Program-made: the position numbers and the translations under genes
Part shown: positions 39,622-49,519 of the stretch, one piece after another
Numbering within the stretch: position 1 is the first letter of the stretch
Layout of the letters: each line of letters opens with the position of its first letter
Source of the DNA: Oceanimonas aquatica
GTDB taxonomy: Bacteria > Pseudomonadota > Gammaproteobacteria > Enterobacterales > Aeromonadaceae
Assembly (NCBI RefSeq): GCF_030732065.1
Contig: NZ_JAVBHX010000008.1
Coordinates: 1-64,000, forward strand
Length of the DNA: 64,000 nt
Direction: 5' to 3'
The notes under the pieces: generated by a model
What the model saw: the letters and a program-made list of their open reading frames with translations, nothing else
The model's database searches: none
What the model was told of the DNA's origin: nothing

Positions 39622-41880
39622 CTACAGCCCCGCCCGCAGCAGTCCACCCAGGCCGCGCTCTTCCAGGTAGCGACCAAAGATCCCCTTAAAGGCGCCAACA
39701 TGCTGATGGCTGAGGGCTTCCTGCAGCAGCTTTTTCAGCTCGTCGGTGCGGGACTGACGCACTATGTACTTGATGCGCATGATGTTGCTGTTGTTCATAC
39801 TGAAGCGGCGGTAGCCCATGGCCATCAGCACCAGCACGCCAATGGGATCCCCGGCCAGCTCGCCACAGATGGACACCGGCCGGGCATGCTGGCGGGCGGC
39901 ATCGATGATCTGCTGCAGCGCCCGCAGCACCGCCGGATGCAAAGAGTCGTAAATGTCCGCCACCCGACCGTTGTTGCGATCCACCGCCAGCAGATATTGA
40001 GTGAGATCGTTGGTCCCCACCGACCAGAAGTCCACCAGCGGCGCCAGCTCGGCCAGCTGATACAGCAGCGACGGCACTTCGATCATCACCCCCAGGCTGG
40101 GGTAGCGAATAATGCCCTGCTCGTCGGCGGTTTCCGCCGAGACCTCACGCCAGGCCCGGTCCAGCAGCCGCCGAGCCACTCTCACTTCATCCAGGCTGCC
40201 GACCATGGGCAGCATGATCGACAGGTTATCAAGGCCGATGCTGGCCCTGAGCATGGCCTTGAGCTGCACCAGGAAGATCTCCGGATGATCCAGGGTCAGA
40301 CGAATGCCACGCCAGCCGAGAAACGGGTTTTCCTCGACAATGGGAAAATAGGGCAGCTGCTTGTCGCCGCCCACATCCAGGGTGCGCATGCACACCGGCT
40401 TGCCCACATAGCTGGTGAGCACCCGCCGGTAGCTGTGCACCTGCTCCTGCTCGGACGGAAAGCGATCCCGCATCATAAAAGGAATTTCGGTGCGAAACAG
40501 GCCGACCCCGTCGGCGGCATCGTTCATGGCAATATCGGCGTCGGCACTGAGACCGGCGTTGAGCAGCAGCGACACCGGCACATCGTCGAGGGTGCGGGAC
40601 GCCTCCTGGCGCACCGTGGCGAACAGCTCGTCCATCTGGGCTTCTTCGACGATCACCCGGCGGTATTCCTTCAGCACCGAGGGGGCCGGCTCCACCAGCA
40701 GCTCGCCGGTGTAGCCGTCCACCACCAGCTGCCGCTCTTCCAGCAGCTCAAAGGAATGATCGATGCCCATCACCGCCGGAATGCCCATGGCCCGGGCCAG
40801 AATGGCGGCGTGGGAGTTGATGGAGCCCTTGGCCGAGACAATGGCCATCAGCTTGCTGCGGGGAATTTCCGCGATCAGGGTGGCGCTGATCTCGTCGGCC
40901 ACCAGAATGATGGGCTCTGACAGGGCCAGCGGGCCGTCATCCTCGTGAATAAGCCGGGTCAGTAACCGCTGGCCCAGATCCCGAATGTCGGCGGCCCGCT
41001 CGCGCAGGTAGGGATCGGCCATGTTGGCAAACTGGGCAATCTGCTTTTCACAGACCCGCTTGACCGCACTGCCGGCGGTCCAGCCGTGTTCGATTTCCTC
41101 ACGGATCAGCCCGATAAACACCGGATCCTTGAGAATGTACTGGTACACCTCAAACACCGCCATCGACTCGCCGGCCTGGGATTCCTTGAAGCGCAGGGCC
41201 ATGCCGTCGAGCTCTTCCTCAACCTGGTGCAATACCTTGTCGAGGCGCCGGTGCTGCACCGGCAGATCGTCGGCCCGGCGAGCCCGCACCCGGTCCAGCT
41301 CCACTTTGGGGCGCCATACCCAGGCCTTGCCGATGGCCACCCCGGGCGAGCCGGCCAGGCCCCGCAGCATGCCGTGCCAGTTGCGGGACTTGAGGTTGCC
41401 CCTGGCCTCGGCGTGGGCGATCACCGTGGCCAGCTGGGCCGCCAGGGTCACCAGAAAGGATTCTTCCCCTTCTTCGAACAGCCGCACCTGCTTTTGCTGC
41501 ACCACCAGCACCCCCAGGGTTTTGCGCTGGTGAATGATGGGCGCACCGAGAAAGGAGCGAAATTCGTCTTCGTGGGCTTCGGGCAGGTATTTAAAACTGG
41601 GGTGGTGCTGGGCATCGGCCAGGTTGATCAGCTCTTCCTTTTCACCAATCAGGCCGACAATGCCTTCACCCAGAGGAATCCGGGCCCGGCCCACCGCCTC
41701 GGGTGCCAGGCCGTCGGTGGCGGCCAGCAGAAAACCGGGCTCGTCGTCGCGTCGCAGATAAATGGAACAGCAATCCACCAGCATGGCCTGACGGGTCTGT
41801 TGTGCCAGCTCTGCCATGGCCTCGTTCAGGTCGGAGCTGGCCGTGACCCGCTGGACGATTTCCCTCAGTTCCCTTAACAC
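39622..41880 (-). CDS. ptsP: Nitrogen-PTS enzyme I (PtsP, EI-Ntr)
   Basis: 752 residues (E. coli 748). An N-terminal GAF domain (1-165) that senses glutamine/2-oxoglutarate is followed by the PEP-utilising enzyme I part, with the phospho-His in GSINSHAAILARAMGIP near residue 356 and the PEP site with GTNDLTQYLLAVDRNN. It starts the phosphorelay to NPr and EIIA-Ntr. Co-transcribed with rppH, 18 bases upstream. Confidence 0.96.
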   Translation of the reverse strand: MLRELREIVQRVTASSDLNEAMAELAQQTRQAMLVDCCSIYLRRDDEPGFLLAATDGLAPEAVGRARIPLGEGIVGLIGEKEELINLADAQHHPSFKYLPEAHEDEFRSFLGAPIIHQRKTLGVLVVQQKQVRLFEEGEESFLVTLAAQLATVIAHAEARGNLKSRNWHGMLRGLAGSPGVAIGKAWVWRPKVELDRVRARRADDLPVQHRRLDKVLHQVEEELDGMALRFKESQAGESMAVFEVYQYILKDPVFIGLIREEIEHGWTAGSAVKRVCEKQIAQFANMADPYLRERAADIRDLGQRLLTRLIHEDDGPLALSEPIILVADEISATLIAEIPRSKLMAIVSAKGSINSHAAILARAMGIPAVMGIDHSFELLEERQLVVDGYTGELLVEPAPSVLKEYRRVIVEEAQMDELFATVRQEASRTLDDVPVSLLLNAGLSADADIAMNDAADGVGLFRTEIPFMMRDRFPSEQEQVHSYRRVLTSYVGKPVCMRTLDVGGDKQLPYFPIVEENPFLGWRGIRLTLDHPEIFLVQLKAMLRASIGLDNLSIMLPMVGSLDEVRVARRLLDRAWREVSAETADEQGIIRYPSLGVMIEVPSLLYQLAELAPLVDFWSVGTNDLTQYLLAVDRNNGRVADIYDSLHPAVLRALQQIIDAARQHARPVSICGELAGDPIGVLVLMAMGYRRFSMNNSNIMRIKYIVRQSRTDELKKLLQEALSHQHVGAFKGIFGRYLEERGLGGLLRAGL

Positions 41881-41898
41881 TGCCGCTCCCCCTTGGTA

Positions 41899-42456
41899 TT
41901 ACCTGTGCCGTCTGCGTCCGTCCCGATGACGTCCCTGCTCCGCCCGCTGGCGGCCTTGGTCGGCCCGGTGACGGCTCTGCTCTGCCATTACGATGGGGGC
42001 AAACTCCCGCAAAACCCGTCGATATACTTCCCGCTTAAAAGACACCACCTGACGTACCGGATACCAATAGCTGACCCAGCGCCAGTCATCAAATTCCGGG
42101 TGCCCGTGGCAGCCGAATTCGATGTGTGATTCATGATCCGAGTCCAATCGCAGCAAAAACCATTTCTGCTTCTGGCCGATGCAGACAGGGTTGCTGTCCC
42201 ATCGCACCAACCGCTTGGGCAGCTTGTACTTGAGCCAGTGACGGGTTACCGCCAGCTGAGTCACGTTCTCGGGTTTGAGCCCGATTTCCTCGTACAACTC
42301 CCGGTACATGGCCTGCTCGGGGGTCTCCCCATCGTCCACGCCCCCTTGGGGAAACTGCCAGGAATGCTGACCATAGCGCCTGGCCCACAATACCTGGCCT
42401 TTGCGATTGCAGATCACTATGCCTACATTGGGACGAAATCCGTCGCCATCTATCAC
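41899..42456 (-). CDS. rppH: RNA pyrophosphohydrolase
   Basis: Removes pyrophosphate from triphosphorylated mRNA 5' ends, starting decay. 185 residues; Nudix box at 38-60 ([23 protein letters not shown]). The tail after residue 155 is Arg/His-rich with a repeated pattern ([19 protein letters not shown]), unlike E. coli RppH, and could aid RNA binding. It is the first gene of the rppH-ptsP-lgt-thyA operon. Confidence 0.95.
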   Translation of the reverse strand: MIDGDGFRPNVGIVICNRKGQVLWARRYGQHSWQFPQGGVDDGETPEQAMYRELYEEIGLKPENVTQLAVTRHWLKYKLPKRLVRWDSNPVCIGQKQKWFLLRLDSDHESHIEFGCHGHPEFDDWRWVSYWYPVRQVVSFKREVYRRVLREFAPIVMAEQSRHRADQGRQRAEQGRHRDGRRRHR

Positions 42457-42623
42457 GCAATCACCAGACTAAAAGCTAACATGCTATCGATTGTTCCATA
42501 TTCCCCCATTTCCGGCAAATCAAGCCTGTACTTAGTGCTGTCTCCTTCGACCTGAATAACTCGATGTTTTGTCAACACTTATAAACAAAAAAGCTGACTC
42601 CCGACCCCGTTTCCCCCAGAAGG

Positions 42624-42967
42624 TGTGGATAATACTGTGATAAAAGCGGTATAGGCCGTATTCTGTCGTTAATCCGCACAGGGTAAAGGATGTGATCTGA
42701 TTCAAGTTAAAAAATAAAATCACATAATAAACAACAATATAAAAGTTAAAGAAAGGATCGAACTGGATCTTTGATCAGGTTGATCAACACCTGCGATGAT
42801 GTTGATAAGTCACTCCGCTCAAGAATCCATCACTGCCTTGTTATCCACAGCCCCGAACAGGATCCCGTTGATCCTTTTCCAAAAATTTTCGGTTTTTTCA
42901 CCTTTAGGCCAGGATCATGAGACAGCGAAGCAGCAGGGATCCAGTTATCCAGTTTTTCTGTGGATAA
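42624..42967. promoter_or_regulatory. DnaA-box and GATC cluster upstream of mutH
   Basis: The gap 42457-43069 has no gene. It holds three perfect 9-base DnaA boxes: TGTGGATAA at 42624, TTATCCACA at 42841 and TGTGGATAA at 42959. Weaker boxes lie at 42800 (one mismatch) and 42945 (TTATCCAGT), the latter facing the 42959 box. GATC occurs at 42694, 42756, 42766, 42773, 42782, 42861, 42870, 42913, 42938 and 43011, ten in 321 bases against about one expected. An AT-rich stretch (42698-42754) adjoins. E. coli has the DnaA-reactivating element DARS2 beside mutH, so a DARS2-like site is the favoured reading; oriC-like density is the alternative. Confidence 0.7.
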
Positions 42968-43069
42968 GCTTGTGCAACGGCATGTTCATACTTGAGTAAA
43001 ACGGGTATATGATCGTCCGCCGCCCCATTCCTTCAGGCACAGGCCCACTCCACGAAAGGTGATTGAATT

Positions 43070-43747
43070 TTGAACAACCCCATTTCCCGCCCCGACAGTG
43101 TCGCCGCCCTGCTGGAACATGCTCAGCAACTGGCCGGTCTGCCACTCACGGAACTGGCCCGTGAGCTGGGCCTGCCGGTGCCGGCCAACCTGCGCCGGGA
43201 CAAGGGCTGGATCGGCCAGTTGCTGGAGCTGACCCTGGGCGCCAGTGCCGGCTCCAAACCCGAGCAAGACTTTCCCGAGCTGGGTGTCGAACTCAAGACC
43301 CTTCCCCTGGACTCAAACGCCCGACCGCTGGAAACCACCTTTGTGTGCGTGGCCCCTCTGCTCGATATCGCCGGCCTGACCTGGGAATCCAGCAATGTGC
43401 GCAACAAACTGTCCCGGGTATTGTGGGTGCCGGTGATTGGCGAGCGGGACACGCCCCCCGGCGAGCGGCTGATTGGCCAGCCGTTGTTATGGACGCCGAG
43501 TGAAGAAGAGGAATGGCTGCTGCGTCAGGACTGGGAAGAGATCATGGAGCTGATAAGCCTGGGCCGGGTGCAGGATATCACCGCCCGCCACGGCCAGGCG
43601 CTGCAACTGCGCCCCAAGGCCGCCAACGGCCGCGCCCTGACCGACGCCATCGGCCCCGACGGCGGCTACATACAAACCCGCCCCCGCGGTTTTTACCTGA
43701 AAACCGGCTTTACCAAAGCCCTGCTGGCCCGCCACTTTATGCTTTAA
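43070..43747 (+). CDS. mutH: Methyl-directed mismatch repair endonuclease MutH
   Basis: Nicks the unmethylated strand at hemimethylated GATC when activated by MutS-MutL. 225 residues; catalytic Asp67, Glu74 and Lys76 in [10 protein letters not shown] have E. coli spacing, and the [17 protein letters not shown] end is conserved. Starts with TTG after an AAAGG site. The presence of MutH implies a Dam-type GATC methylase in the genome. Confidence 0.96.
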   Translation: MNNPISRPDSVAALLEHAQQLAGLPLTELARELGLPVPANLRRDKGWIGQLLELTLGASAGSKPEQDFPELGVELKTLPLDSNARPLETTFVCVAPLLDIAGLTWESSNVRNKLSRVLWVPVIGERDTPPGERLIGQPLLWTPSEEEEWLLRQDWEEIMELISLGRVQDITARHGQALQLRPKAANGRALTDAIGPDGGYIQTRPRGFYLKTGFTKALLARHFML

Positions 43748-43748
43748 A

Positions 43749-44915
43749 TTACGCCGCTACCGCTTCACGGGCGTTCAGCCGCCAAATCAGGGCAAACACC
43801 AGCAAAATCCAGGGCACGGCAAACAGGTTGAGCCAGACCCAGCCCAGCAACACGACGCCCTGACCGGCAAACAGGCTGCCCAGGGCGGCGGCACTGAACA
43901 CCAGAAACTCATTGATGCCCTGTACTCTGGCCTTTTCTGCCGGCCGGTAGCTGAAGGTCAGCAGGTGAGTGGCACCGATAAAGGTGAAGTTCCAGCCCAC
44001 GCCCAGCAACAACAACCCCCACCAGTAATGCCAGAAGCCGGTGCCGGAGAGATTGACCGCCACGCTCAGCAGCAAAGCGCCACAGCCACAGAGGATGACC
44101 TTGCGGGTACCAAAACGGCGGATCAAATGACCGGTAAAAAAGGAGGGTACAAACATGCCCAGCACATGCCACTGGATCACCATGGCGGTAGCGGGAAAAT
44201 CGTGGCTGTGATGTTCCATCGCCAGGGGAGTGGCGGTCATCAGCAGCACCATAATGCCGTAGCCAATCATGCCCGAGGCCACCGCCGCCAGCAGCAGCGG
44301 CTGGCGAAACAGTTCACCATAAGCACGCACTTGCTCACCAGGCTGCACCGGCGTCGCCGCCGGCAGCGGCAACAGCAGGATCAGCAGCAGCGCGACTACA
44401 TAGAGCCCAAACAAACCGTAAAAGGCGCCGCCATAGGGGTTGGGCTGATACCAGGCCTGAGACCACACCGCCAGGTTGGGGCCAATCACCGCCGCCAGTA
44501 TGCCTCCGGCCATCACCAGGCTGATGGCCCTGGCATGCTGGCCGCCGTCACAGGCTTCCAGCGCCGCAAAGCGGTATTGCTGACCGACACCGATGGCAAT
44601 GCCGGTGAGAAAGGTACCGGTGGCAAACAACCCCAGACTGGTGGCCGCCAGCCCCTGCAACGCTACCCAGGCCCCCAGCAGGCCAAACAGGTTACCCAGT
44701 ACAAATCCGGTTTTGCGCCCCAGCCGCTGCATCAGGTGCGCCGCCGGCAGGGTGGCCGCTATCAGGCCGGCAAACTGACAGGCCACCGGCAGGGTGATCA
44801 ACCAGGCCTCATCGGCCAGCTGGCGACCGATCAGCGCCGATACCGACACCAGCAGAATATTGCCCGACGCCAGCAGCGCCTGAGCGATGGCCAGCCCCCA
44901 TACGGTAATCGGCAT
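43749..44915 (-). CDS. Major facilitator superfamily transporter
   Basis: 388 residues with 12 helices and the MFS loop RRFGTRKVI between helices 8 and 9; the first half has the HLMQRLGRKTGF loop. The ATG at 44915 has an AAGGG site, a GTG lies one codon upstream. It is convergent with mutH with one base between the stops. The substrate is not evident. Confidence 0.85.
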   Translation of the reverse strand: MPITVWGLAIAQALLASGNILLVSVSALIGRQLADEAWLITLPVACQFAGLIAATLPAAHLMQRLGRKTGFVLGNLFGLLGAWVALQGLAATSLGLFATGTFLTGIAIGVGQQYRFAALEACDGGQHARAISLVMAGGILAAVIGPNLAVWSQAWYQPNPYGGAFYGLFGLYVVALLLILLLPLPAATPVQPGEQVRAYGELFRQPLLLAAVASGMIGYGIMVLLMTATPLAMEHHSHDFPATAMVIQWHVLGMFVPSFFTGHLIRRFGTRKVILCGCGALLLSVAVNLSGTGFWHYWWGLLLLGVGWNFTFIGATHLLTFSYRPAEKARVQGINEFLVFSAAALGSLFAGQGVVLLGWVWLNLFAVPWILLVFALIWRLNAREAVAA

Positions 44916-44972
44916 CACACACCCTTGGTTACATTAGAAACAGTTAAACCATGATAACCCGCTCGCCCAAAA

Positions 44973-45001
44973 ACAAAAAGGCCCGCAAATGCGGGCCTTT
45001 G
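44973..45001. terminator. Terminator of the rplS operon
   Basis: AAAGGCCCGC, AAAT, GCGGGCCTTT form a perfect ten-pair stem followed on the minus strand by TTTTTGTTTTT. Confidence 0.92.
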
Positions 45002-45019
45002 TTCAACAGCCGGTTCGGC

Positions 45020-45373
45020 TTATTTGGTGGCGAGACGCTCTTTGATACGAGCGGACTTGCCGGAGCGCTCGCGCAGGTAGTAAAGCTTGGCACGACGCAC
45101 GGCGCCACGACGCTTCACTTCCACGCTGCCGATCAGCGGGCTGTGAGTCTGGAAGGTACGCTCAACGCCTTCACCGCTGGAGATCTTGCGAACGGTGAAA
45201 GAAGAGTGCAGACCGCGGTTACGCTTGGCGATAACAACGCCTTCGTAAGCCTGCAGACGCTCTTTGCCGCCCTCTACAACACGTACCTGTACGCGCACGG
45301 TGTCACCCGGTACGAATGCGGGGATGTCGCTGCGCAGTTGTTCTTCTTCAAGCTGCTTGATGATGTTGCTCAT
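45020..45373 (-). CDS. rplS: 50S ribosomal protein L19
   Basis: 117 residues; the L19 pattern [19 protein letters not shown] and [40 protein letters not shown]. It lies at the 30S-50S interface near bridge B8. It is last in rpsP-rimM-trmD-rplS and followed by a terminator. Confidence 0.98.
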   Translation of the reverse strand: MSNIIKQLEEEQLRSDIPAFVPGDTVRVQVRVVEGGKERLQAYEGVVIAKRNRGLHSSFTVRKISSGEGVERTFQTHSPLIGSVEVKRRGAVRRAKLYYLRERSGKSARIKERLATK

Positions 45374-45405
45374 GATATTTCCTTACCTAGGGTAAACTGA
45401 AAACT

Positions 45406-46152
45406 CTACTGTTTGTCCTGCTGTTCGCGAACAAATTGGGCAAGAAGCTGTTCCTGCTCGTCAGTCAGAGCTAGGTTGTTAAGCAGTTCCGGTCTTCTCA
45501 ACCAGGTACGGCCCAATGACTGCTGCATTCTCCAGCGCGCTATGTCGGCGTGGTTGCCACTGAGCAAGACGTTGGGAACGGCCATTCCCTCCAGTTGCTC
45601 GGGACGCGTGTAGTGAGGATGATCCAGCAAGCCTTCACTGAAGGAATCCTGCTCCGCACTCGCCATGTCGCCCAATACGCCGGGCACCAGACGGGCCACC
45701 GCATCAATCAGCACCATGGCCGGCAATTCGCCGCCGCTGAGTACGTAATCGCCCACCGACCATTCTTCGTCGATATCGGCCTGAATCACGCGCTCGTCCA
45801 CTCCTTCATAGCGTCCGGCCACCAGGATCAGTTTGTCCCGGTTTGCCAGCTCGCGTACGCCCTGCTGATCCAGCTTGCGGCCCTGAGGCGACAGGTAAAT
45901 CACCCTGGCCCCCTCGCCCGCCGCTGTTCGCGCCGCCGCAATGGCATCGCGCAATGGTTGCACCATCATCAGCATGCCCGGTCCGCCCCCGTAGGGTCTG
46001 TCGTCGACAGTGCGGTGTTTGTCCCGGGTGAAATCCCGCGGATTCCAGCTTTCAAATGTCAGCAGACCGTCTTTAACGGCCCTACCGGTGACCCCGTAGT
46101 CACTGACTGCCCGGAACATCTCCGGGAAGAGGCTGACAACCCCTATCCACAT
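45406..46152 (-). CDS. trmD: tRNA (guanine37-N1)-methyltransferase
   Basis: SPOUT knot methyltransferase that prevents +1 frameshifts. 248 residues; knot motifs [41 protein letters not shown] and the C-terminal helices. Starts [13 protein letters not shown]. Essential in E. coli. Lies between rimM and rplS. Confidence 0.98.
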   Translation of the reverse strand: MWIGVVSLFPEMFRAVSDYGVTGRAVKDGLLTFESWNPRDFTRDKHRTVDDRPYGGGPGMLMMVQPLRDAIAAARTAAGEGARVIYLSPQGRKLDQQGVRELANRDKLILVAGRYEGVDERVIQADIDEEWSVGDYVLSGGELPAMVLIDAVARLVPGVLGDMASAEQDSFSEGLLDHPHYTRPEQLEGMAVPNVLLSGNHADIARWRMQQSLGRTWLRRPELLNNLALTDEQEQLLAQFVREQQDKQ

Positions 46153-46179
46153 GATTCTCTCCGCGCAGGATGACCGGGA

Positions 46180-46701
46180 TTAAAAATCCGGATCCCACTC
46201 TACTTCAATGACTCTGTCCGCAATATTCACGGACTTGATCACCTGTTGTTCCAGAAACGGAATCAACCGTTCCCGTTGACCAAATGCGTCGTTGGCATTG
46301 GCTTTGACCACCAGCACGTCGTTGGAGCCGGTTTCCATCAACTGAGTCACCACGCCAAGGTCGTAACCCCGGGTGTTGCTCACTCGACAACCGACCAGAT
46401 CGCGCCAGTAAAATTCATCCGCCGGCAGCGAGGGCAGAGCCTCGGCGCTGACTGCGATGTCGGCACCGGTCAGTGCCTGAGCCTCTTCACGCTGGTCGAT
46501 ATCGGCCAGCTTGCAAATCAGGCTCTTGTTGTGGCGCTTCCATCCGGTGACCTGAATTTCACGCCAGCCTTTGCCATCTCTTATCAGCCAAGGCCGATAA
46601 TCGAATATGCCATCGGGCTGATCGGTAAAGGAGTTGACTTTCAACCAGCCCTTGATGCCGTAAACGGCGCCCAGGCGGCCTACTATGACAGGTTCACTCA
46701 C
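46180..46701 (-). CDS. rimM: 16S rRNA processing protein RimM
   Basis: 173 residues, with an N-terminal RimM domain ([20 protein letters not shown]) and a C-terminal PRC barrel ([13 protein letters not shown]). Assists 30S head assembly through S19. Part of the rpsP operon. Confidence 0.95.
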   Translation of the reverse strand: MSEPVIVGRLGAVYGIKGWLKVNSFTDQPDGIFDYRPWLIRDGKGWREIQVTGWKRHNKSLICKLADIDQREEAQALTGADIAVSAEALPSLPADEFYWRDLVGCRVSNTRGYDLGVVTQLMETGSNDVLVVKANANDAFGQRERLIPFLEQQVIKSVNIADRVIEVEWDPDF

Positions 46702-46724
46702 CTTCTACTCCCTACCCGACTGAC

Positions 46725-46976
46725 TCAGGCAGCGGCTTTGGAAGCGTCTTTGACCAGCTTGGCCACGCGCTCGGAGAGGCTTGCACCCTGGGCTACCCAG
46801 TGGTTGATGCGCTCGATGTCCAGACGCAGTTTTTCTGCCTGGCCAGAAGCGATCGGGTTGAAGAAGCCTACTTTCTCGATGAAACGACCATCGCGAGCGT
46901 AGCGGCTGTCTGCAACTACTACCTGGTAGAACGGACGCTTTTTCGCGCCACCACGTTGTAAACGAATGGTTACCAT
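46725..46976 (-). CDS. rpsP: 30S ribosomal protein S16
   Basis: 83 residues, [25 protein letters not shown]; the E. coli protein has 82. First gene of the operon. Its leader has two small hairpins (47006-47026 and 47028-47044) downstream of a good promoter. Confidence 0.98.
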   Translation of the reverse strand: MVTIRLQRGGAKKRPFYQVVVADSRYARDGRFIEKVGFFNPIASGQAEKLRLDIERINHWVAQGASLSERVAKLVKDASKAAA

Positions 46977-47048
46977 ACCGTCCTCTATTCACTTGAAACA
47001 AACAAGGTTCGCGAACATTGCGAACCCCGGCTTAAAATAAGCCGCGCA

Positions 47049-47076
47049 ATTGTACTCCGATCAGGTGAGAATGCAA
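47049..47076 (-). promoter_or_regulatory. Promoter of the rpsP operon
   Basis: On the minus strand TTGCAT (47071-47076), 16 bases, TACAAT (47049-47054), then GC-rich GCGCGG. The leader to the rpsP start is about 65 bases and contains two hairpins that may be regulatory. Confidence 0.65.
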
Positions 47077-47140
47077 CCAAAAGGGAGGTGCGCGGCCTGC
47101 TCATTCCGCCGACCGTGGCCGGCGCAAATCCATATCAGGA

Positions 47141-48526
47141 TCAGAACGGCCCGCGGCGTCCTCCGCCACCCATGCCACCCGGCCCCATCATACCCTGCAT
47201 CTGGCTCATCATCTTGCGCATGCCGCCCTTGCCGGACATTTTCTTCATCATTTTCTGCATCTGGGTAAACTGCTTGAGCAGCTTGTTCACTTCCTGCACC
47301 TCGGTGCCGGAGCCCAGGGCGATACGGCGCTTGCGGCTGCCCTTGATCAGCTCCGGACGACGGCGCTCCTTGGGGGTCATGGAGTTGATAATGGCCTCCA
47401 TGCGCACGGTCAGCTTGTCGTCCACCTGATCCTTGACGTTGTCGGGCAGCTGACTCATGCCCGGCAGCTTGTCCATCAGGCTCATCATGCCGCCCATGCT
47501 GCGCATCTGCACCAGCTGATCGCGAAAGTCTTCCAGATCAAAGCCCTTGCCCTTTTTGAGCTTCTGGGCCATTTCGGCGGCCTTGTTCTTGTCCACCGAG
47601 CGTTCCATCTGGTCGATCAGCGACAGTACATCGCCCATGCCCAGAATACGCGAAGCCACCCGGTCCGGGTGGAAGGGCTCAAGGGCATCCACCTTTTCAC
47701 CCATACCGATAAACTTGATGGGCTTGCCGGTAATATGGCGCACCGACAGGGCTGCACCGCCCCGGGCGTCACCGTCGGCCTTGGTGAGGATAACACCGGT
47801 GAGCGGCAGCGCCTCACTGAAGGCCTTGGCGGTGTTGGCGGCATCCTGACCGGTCATGGCATCCACCACGAACAGGGTTTCCACCGGATCGATAGCGGCG
47901 TGCAGTTGCTGAATTTCGGTCATCATGTCTTCATCGACATGCAGACGGCCGGCGGTATCCACCAGCACAACATCAAAGAACTTCTTGCGGGCGTAATCAA
48001 CGGCATTGCGGCCGATGTCCACCGGCTTCTGGCTGATGTCACTGGGGAAGCATTCCACTTCCAGATCCGCCGCCAGGGTTTCGAGCTGCTTGATCGCGGC
48101 CGGACGATAAACGTCGGCACTGACCACCAGCACTTTTTTCTTTTCCCGCTCTTTCAGGTATTTGGCCAGCTTGCCCACCGAGGTGGTTTTACCGGCCCCC
48201 TGCAGGCCCGCCATCAGCACCACCGCCGGCGGCGTGACAGCCAGATCCAGGGCCTCGTTGGCCTCGCCCATCACCGCCACCAGCTCGGCGTTAACGATCT
48301 TGATAAAGGCCTGGCCCGGGCTCAGCGACTTGGAGACCTCCTGGCCTACCGACCGCTCCTTAACCCGGTTGACGAATTCCCGTACCACCGGCAGGGCTAC
48401 GTCGGCCTCGAGCAGCGCCATGCGCACTTCGCGCAGGGTTTCCTTGATATTGTCTTCGGTCAGACGTCCGCGGCCGCTGATGTTTTTCAGCGTGCGCGAC
48501 AGCCTTTCGGTGAGATTCTCAAACAT
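47141..48526 (-). CDS. ffh: Signal recognition particle GTPase Ffh
   Basis: Binds signal sequences and 4.5S RNA for delivery to FtsY. 461 residues from MFENLTERL; an N domain, G domain with GLQGAGKTTSVGKLA near 100 and DTAGRLHVDE, and a Met- and Gly-rich M domain ending GGMGGGGRRGPF. Convergent with the rpsP promoter region and divergent from ypjD. Confidence 0.97.
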   Translation of the reverse strand: MFENLTERLSRTLKNISGRGRLTEDNIKETLREVRMALLEADVALPVVREFVNRVKERSVGQEVSKSLSPGQAFIKIVNAELVAVMGEANEALDLAVTPPAVVLMAGLQGAGKTTSVGKLAKYLKEREKKKVLVVSADVYRPAAIKQLETLAADLEVECFPSDISQKPVDIGRNAVDYARKKFFDVVLVDTAGRLHVDEDMMTEIQQLHAAIDPVETLFVVDAMTGQDAANTAKAFSEALPLTGVILTKADGDARGGAALSVRHITGKPIKFIGMGEKVDALEPFHPDRVASRILGMGDVLSLIDQMERSVDKNKAAEMAQKLKKGKGFDLEDFRDQLVQMRSMGGMMSLMDKLPGMSQLPDNVKDQVDDKLTVRMEAIINSMTPKERRRPELIKGSRKRRIALGSGTEVQEVNKLLKQFTQMQKMMKKMSGKGGMRKMMSQMQGMMGPGGMGGGGRRGPF

Positions 48527-48671
48527 GAACAGCGTCCGCAAATGGCGAAAATTGCGACCAGTATAACCAAGTTGGGCTCCGAACTTAAGCGTACCCGGCT
48601 GGCGATGGTCGAGGCCTTGGGGGTATACTGGTCTTTCTTTTTATATTTCCGATAAATGGCTGACATTCATT

Positions 48672-49463
48672 ATGGAACTGCTTGCTGTTCTGGCGATGGC
48701 ATTTTACCTGTTGGCGGCCTTTGCCTGCGTGCACAATCTGCTTAATCCGCACTCAAAAGGGCGCCGTTACGGTCTGCTGGCCGCCCTCTGTGCCCTGTTG
48801 CTGCACGGCGCTTGGCTGGTCAATACGGTGGTGCTGGTGCCGGGGCAGAACCTGAGCATGCTCAACGTGGCGTCCCTGGTCAGCCTGATCGTGGCCAGCC
48901 TGATGACCCTGCTGGTCACCCGCTTCAATGTCTGGGTGCTGATACCGGTGGTGTACGGCTTTGCCTTTTTATTGCTGCTGGCCGATATGCTGCTGCCCGG
49001 CAATTACACCATGCACCTGGAAACCCGCCCCGAGGTGCTGGTGCACATCACCCTGGGGCTGATGTCCTACTCGCTGCTGGGCATTGCCTGCCTGATGGCC
49101 ATTTTGCTGGGCTTTCTCGACCACCGGCTGAAGAAACACAAGCTCACCAACCTGCCCTCCATGCCGCCGCTGATGACCCTGGAGCGCTATTTGTTCCGGC
49201 TGATCTTTGCCGGTGTGGTGCTGCTGACCCTGTCCATTTCCAGCGGCCTGTTCTTTTTGCAGGAAATGTTCAGCCCCGGCAAGGTGCACAAGGCGGTACT
49301 CACCATCATTGCCTGGTGCGTGTATGTGGGATTGTTGTGGGGCCATCACCGTCTGGGCTGGCGTGGCCGCAAGGTAATCTGGACCAGCGTGGCCGGCAGC
49401 CTGCTGCTCACTCTCGCCTATTTTGGCAGCCGCTTTGTACGGGAAGTCCTGATCGGTTCTTGA
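48672..49463 (+). CDS. ypjD: YpjD/CcsA-like inner membrane protein
   Basis: 263 residues, eight helices, of the cytochrome c assembly (CcmC/CcsA) family but without a full heme-ligand set I can identify. It stands next to ffh and before corB as in E. coli, where YpjD has been linked to CorB function in Mg2+ handling. The function here is inferred from context. Confidence 0.85.
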   Translation: MELLAVLAMAFYLLAAFACVHNLLNPHSKGRRYGLLAALCALLLHGAWLVNTVVLVPGQNLSMLNVASLVSLIVASLMTLLVTRFNVWVLIPVVYGFAFLLLLADMLLPGNYTMHLETRPEVLVHITLGLMSYSLLGIACLMAILLGFLDHRLKKHKLTNLPSMPPLMTLERYLFRLIFAGVVLLTLSISSGLFFLQEMFSPGKVHKAVLTIIAWCVYVGLLWGHHRLGWRGRKVIWTSVAGSLLLTLAYFGSRFVREVLIGS

Positions 49464-49519
49464 CAGGCTTTCGGCAAACTCGTAGAAATTGATCAGGTTT
49501 TTTACACAGGACGGTCTGT

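Noticed and set aside
42532-42999. Short reading frames of 60-70 codons in the rppH-mutH gap
   Set aside because: No ribosome site, AT-rich composition, and overlap with DnaA boxes; they do not look coding.
42624-43014. Chromosomal oriC
   Set aside because: Box and GATC density fit, but gene orientation does not switch here: ribosomal and other highly expressed genes on both sides run on the minus strand, and dnaA, mnmG and mioC are absent. Kept as a DARS2-like site.
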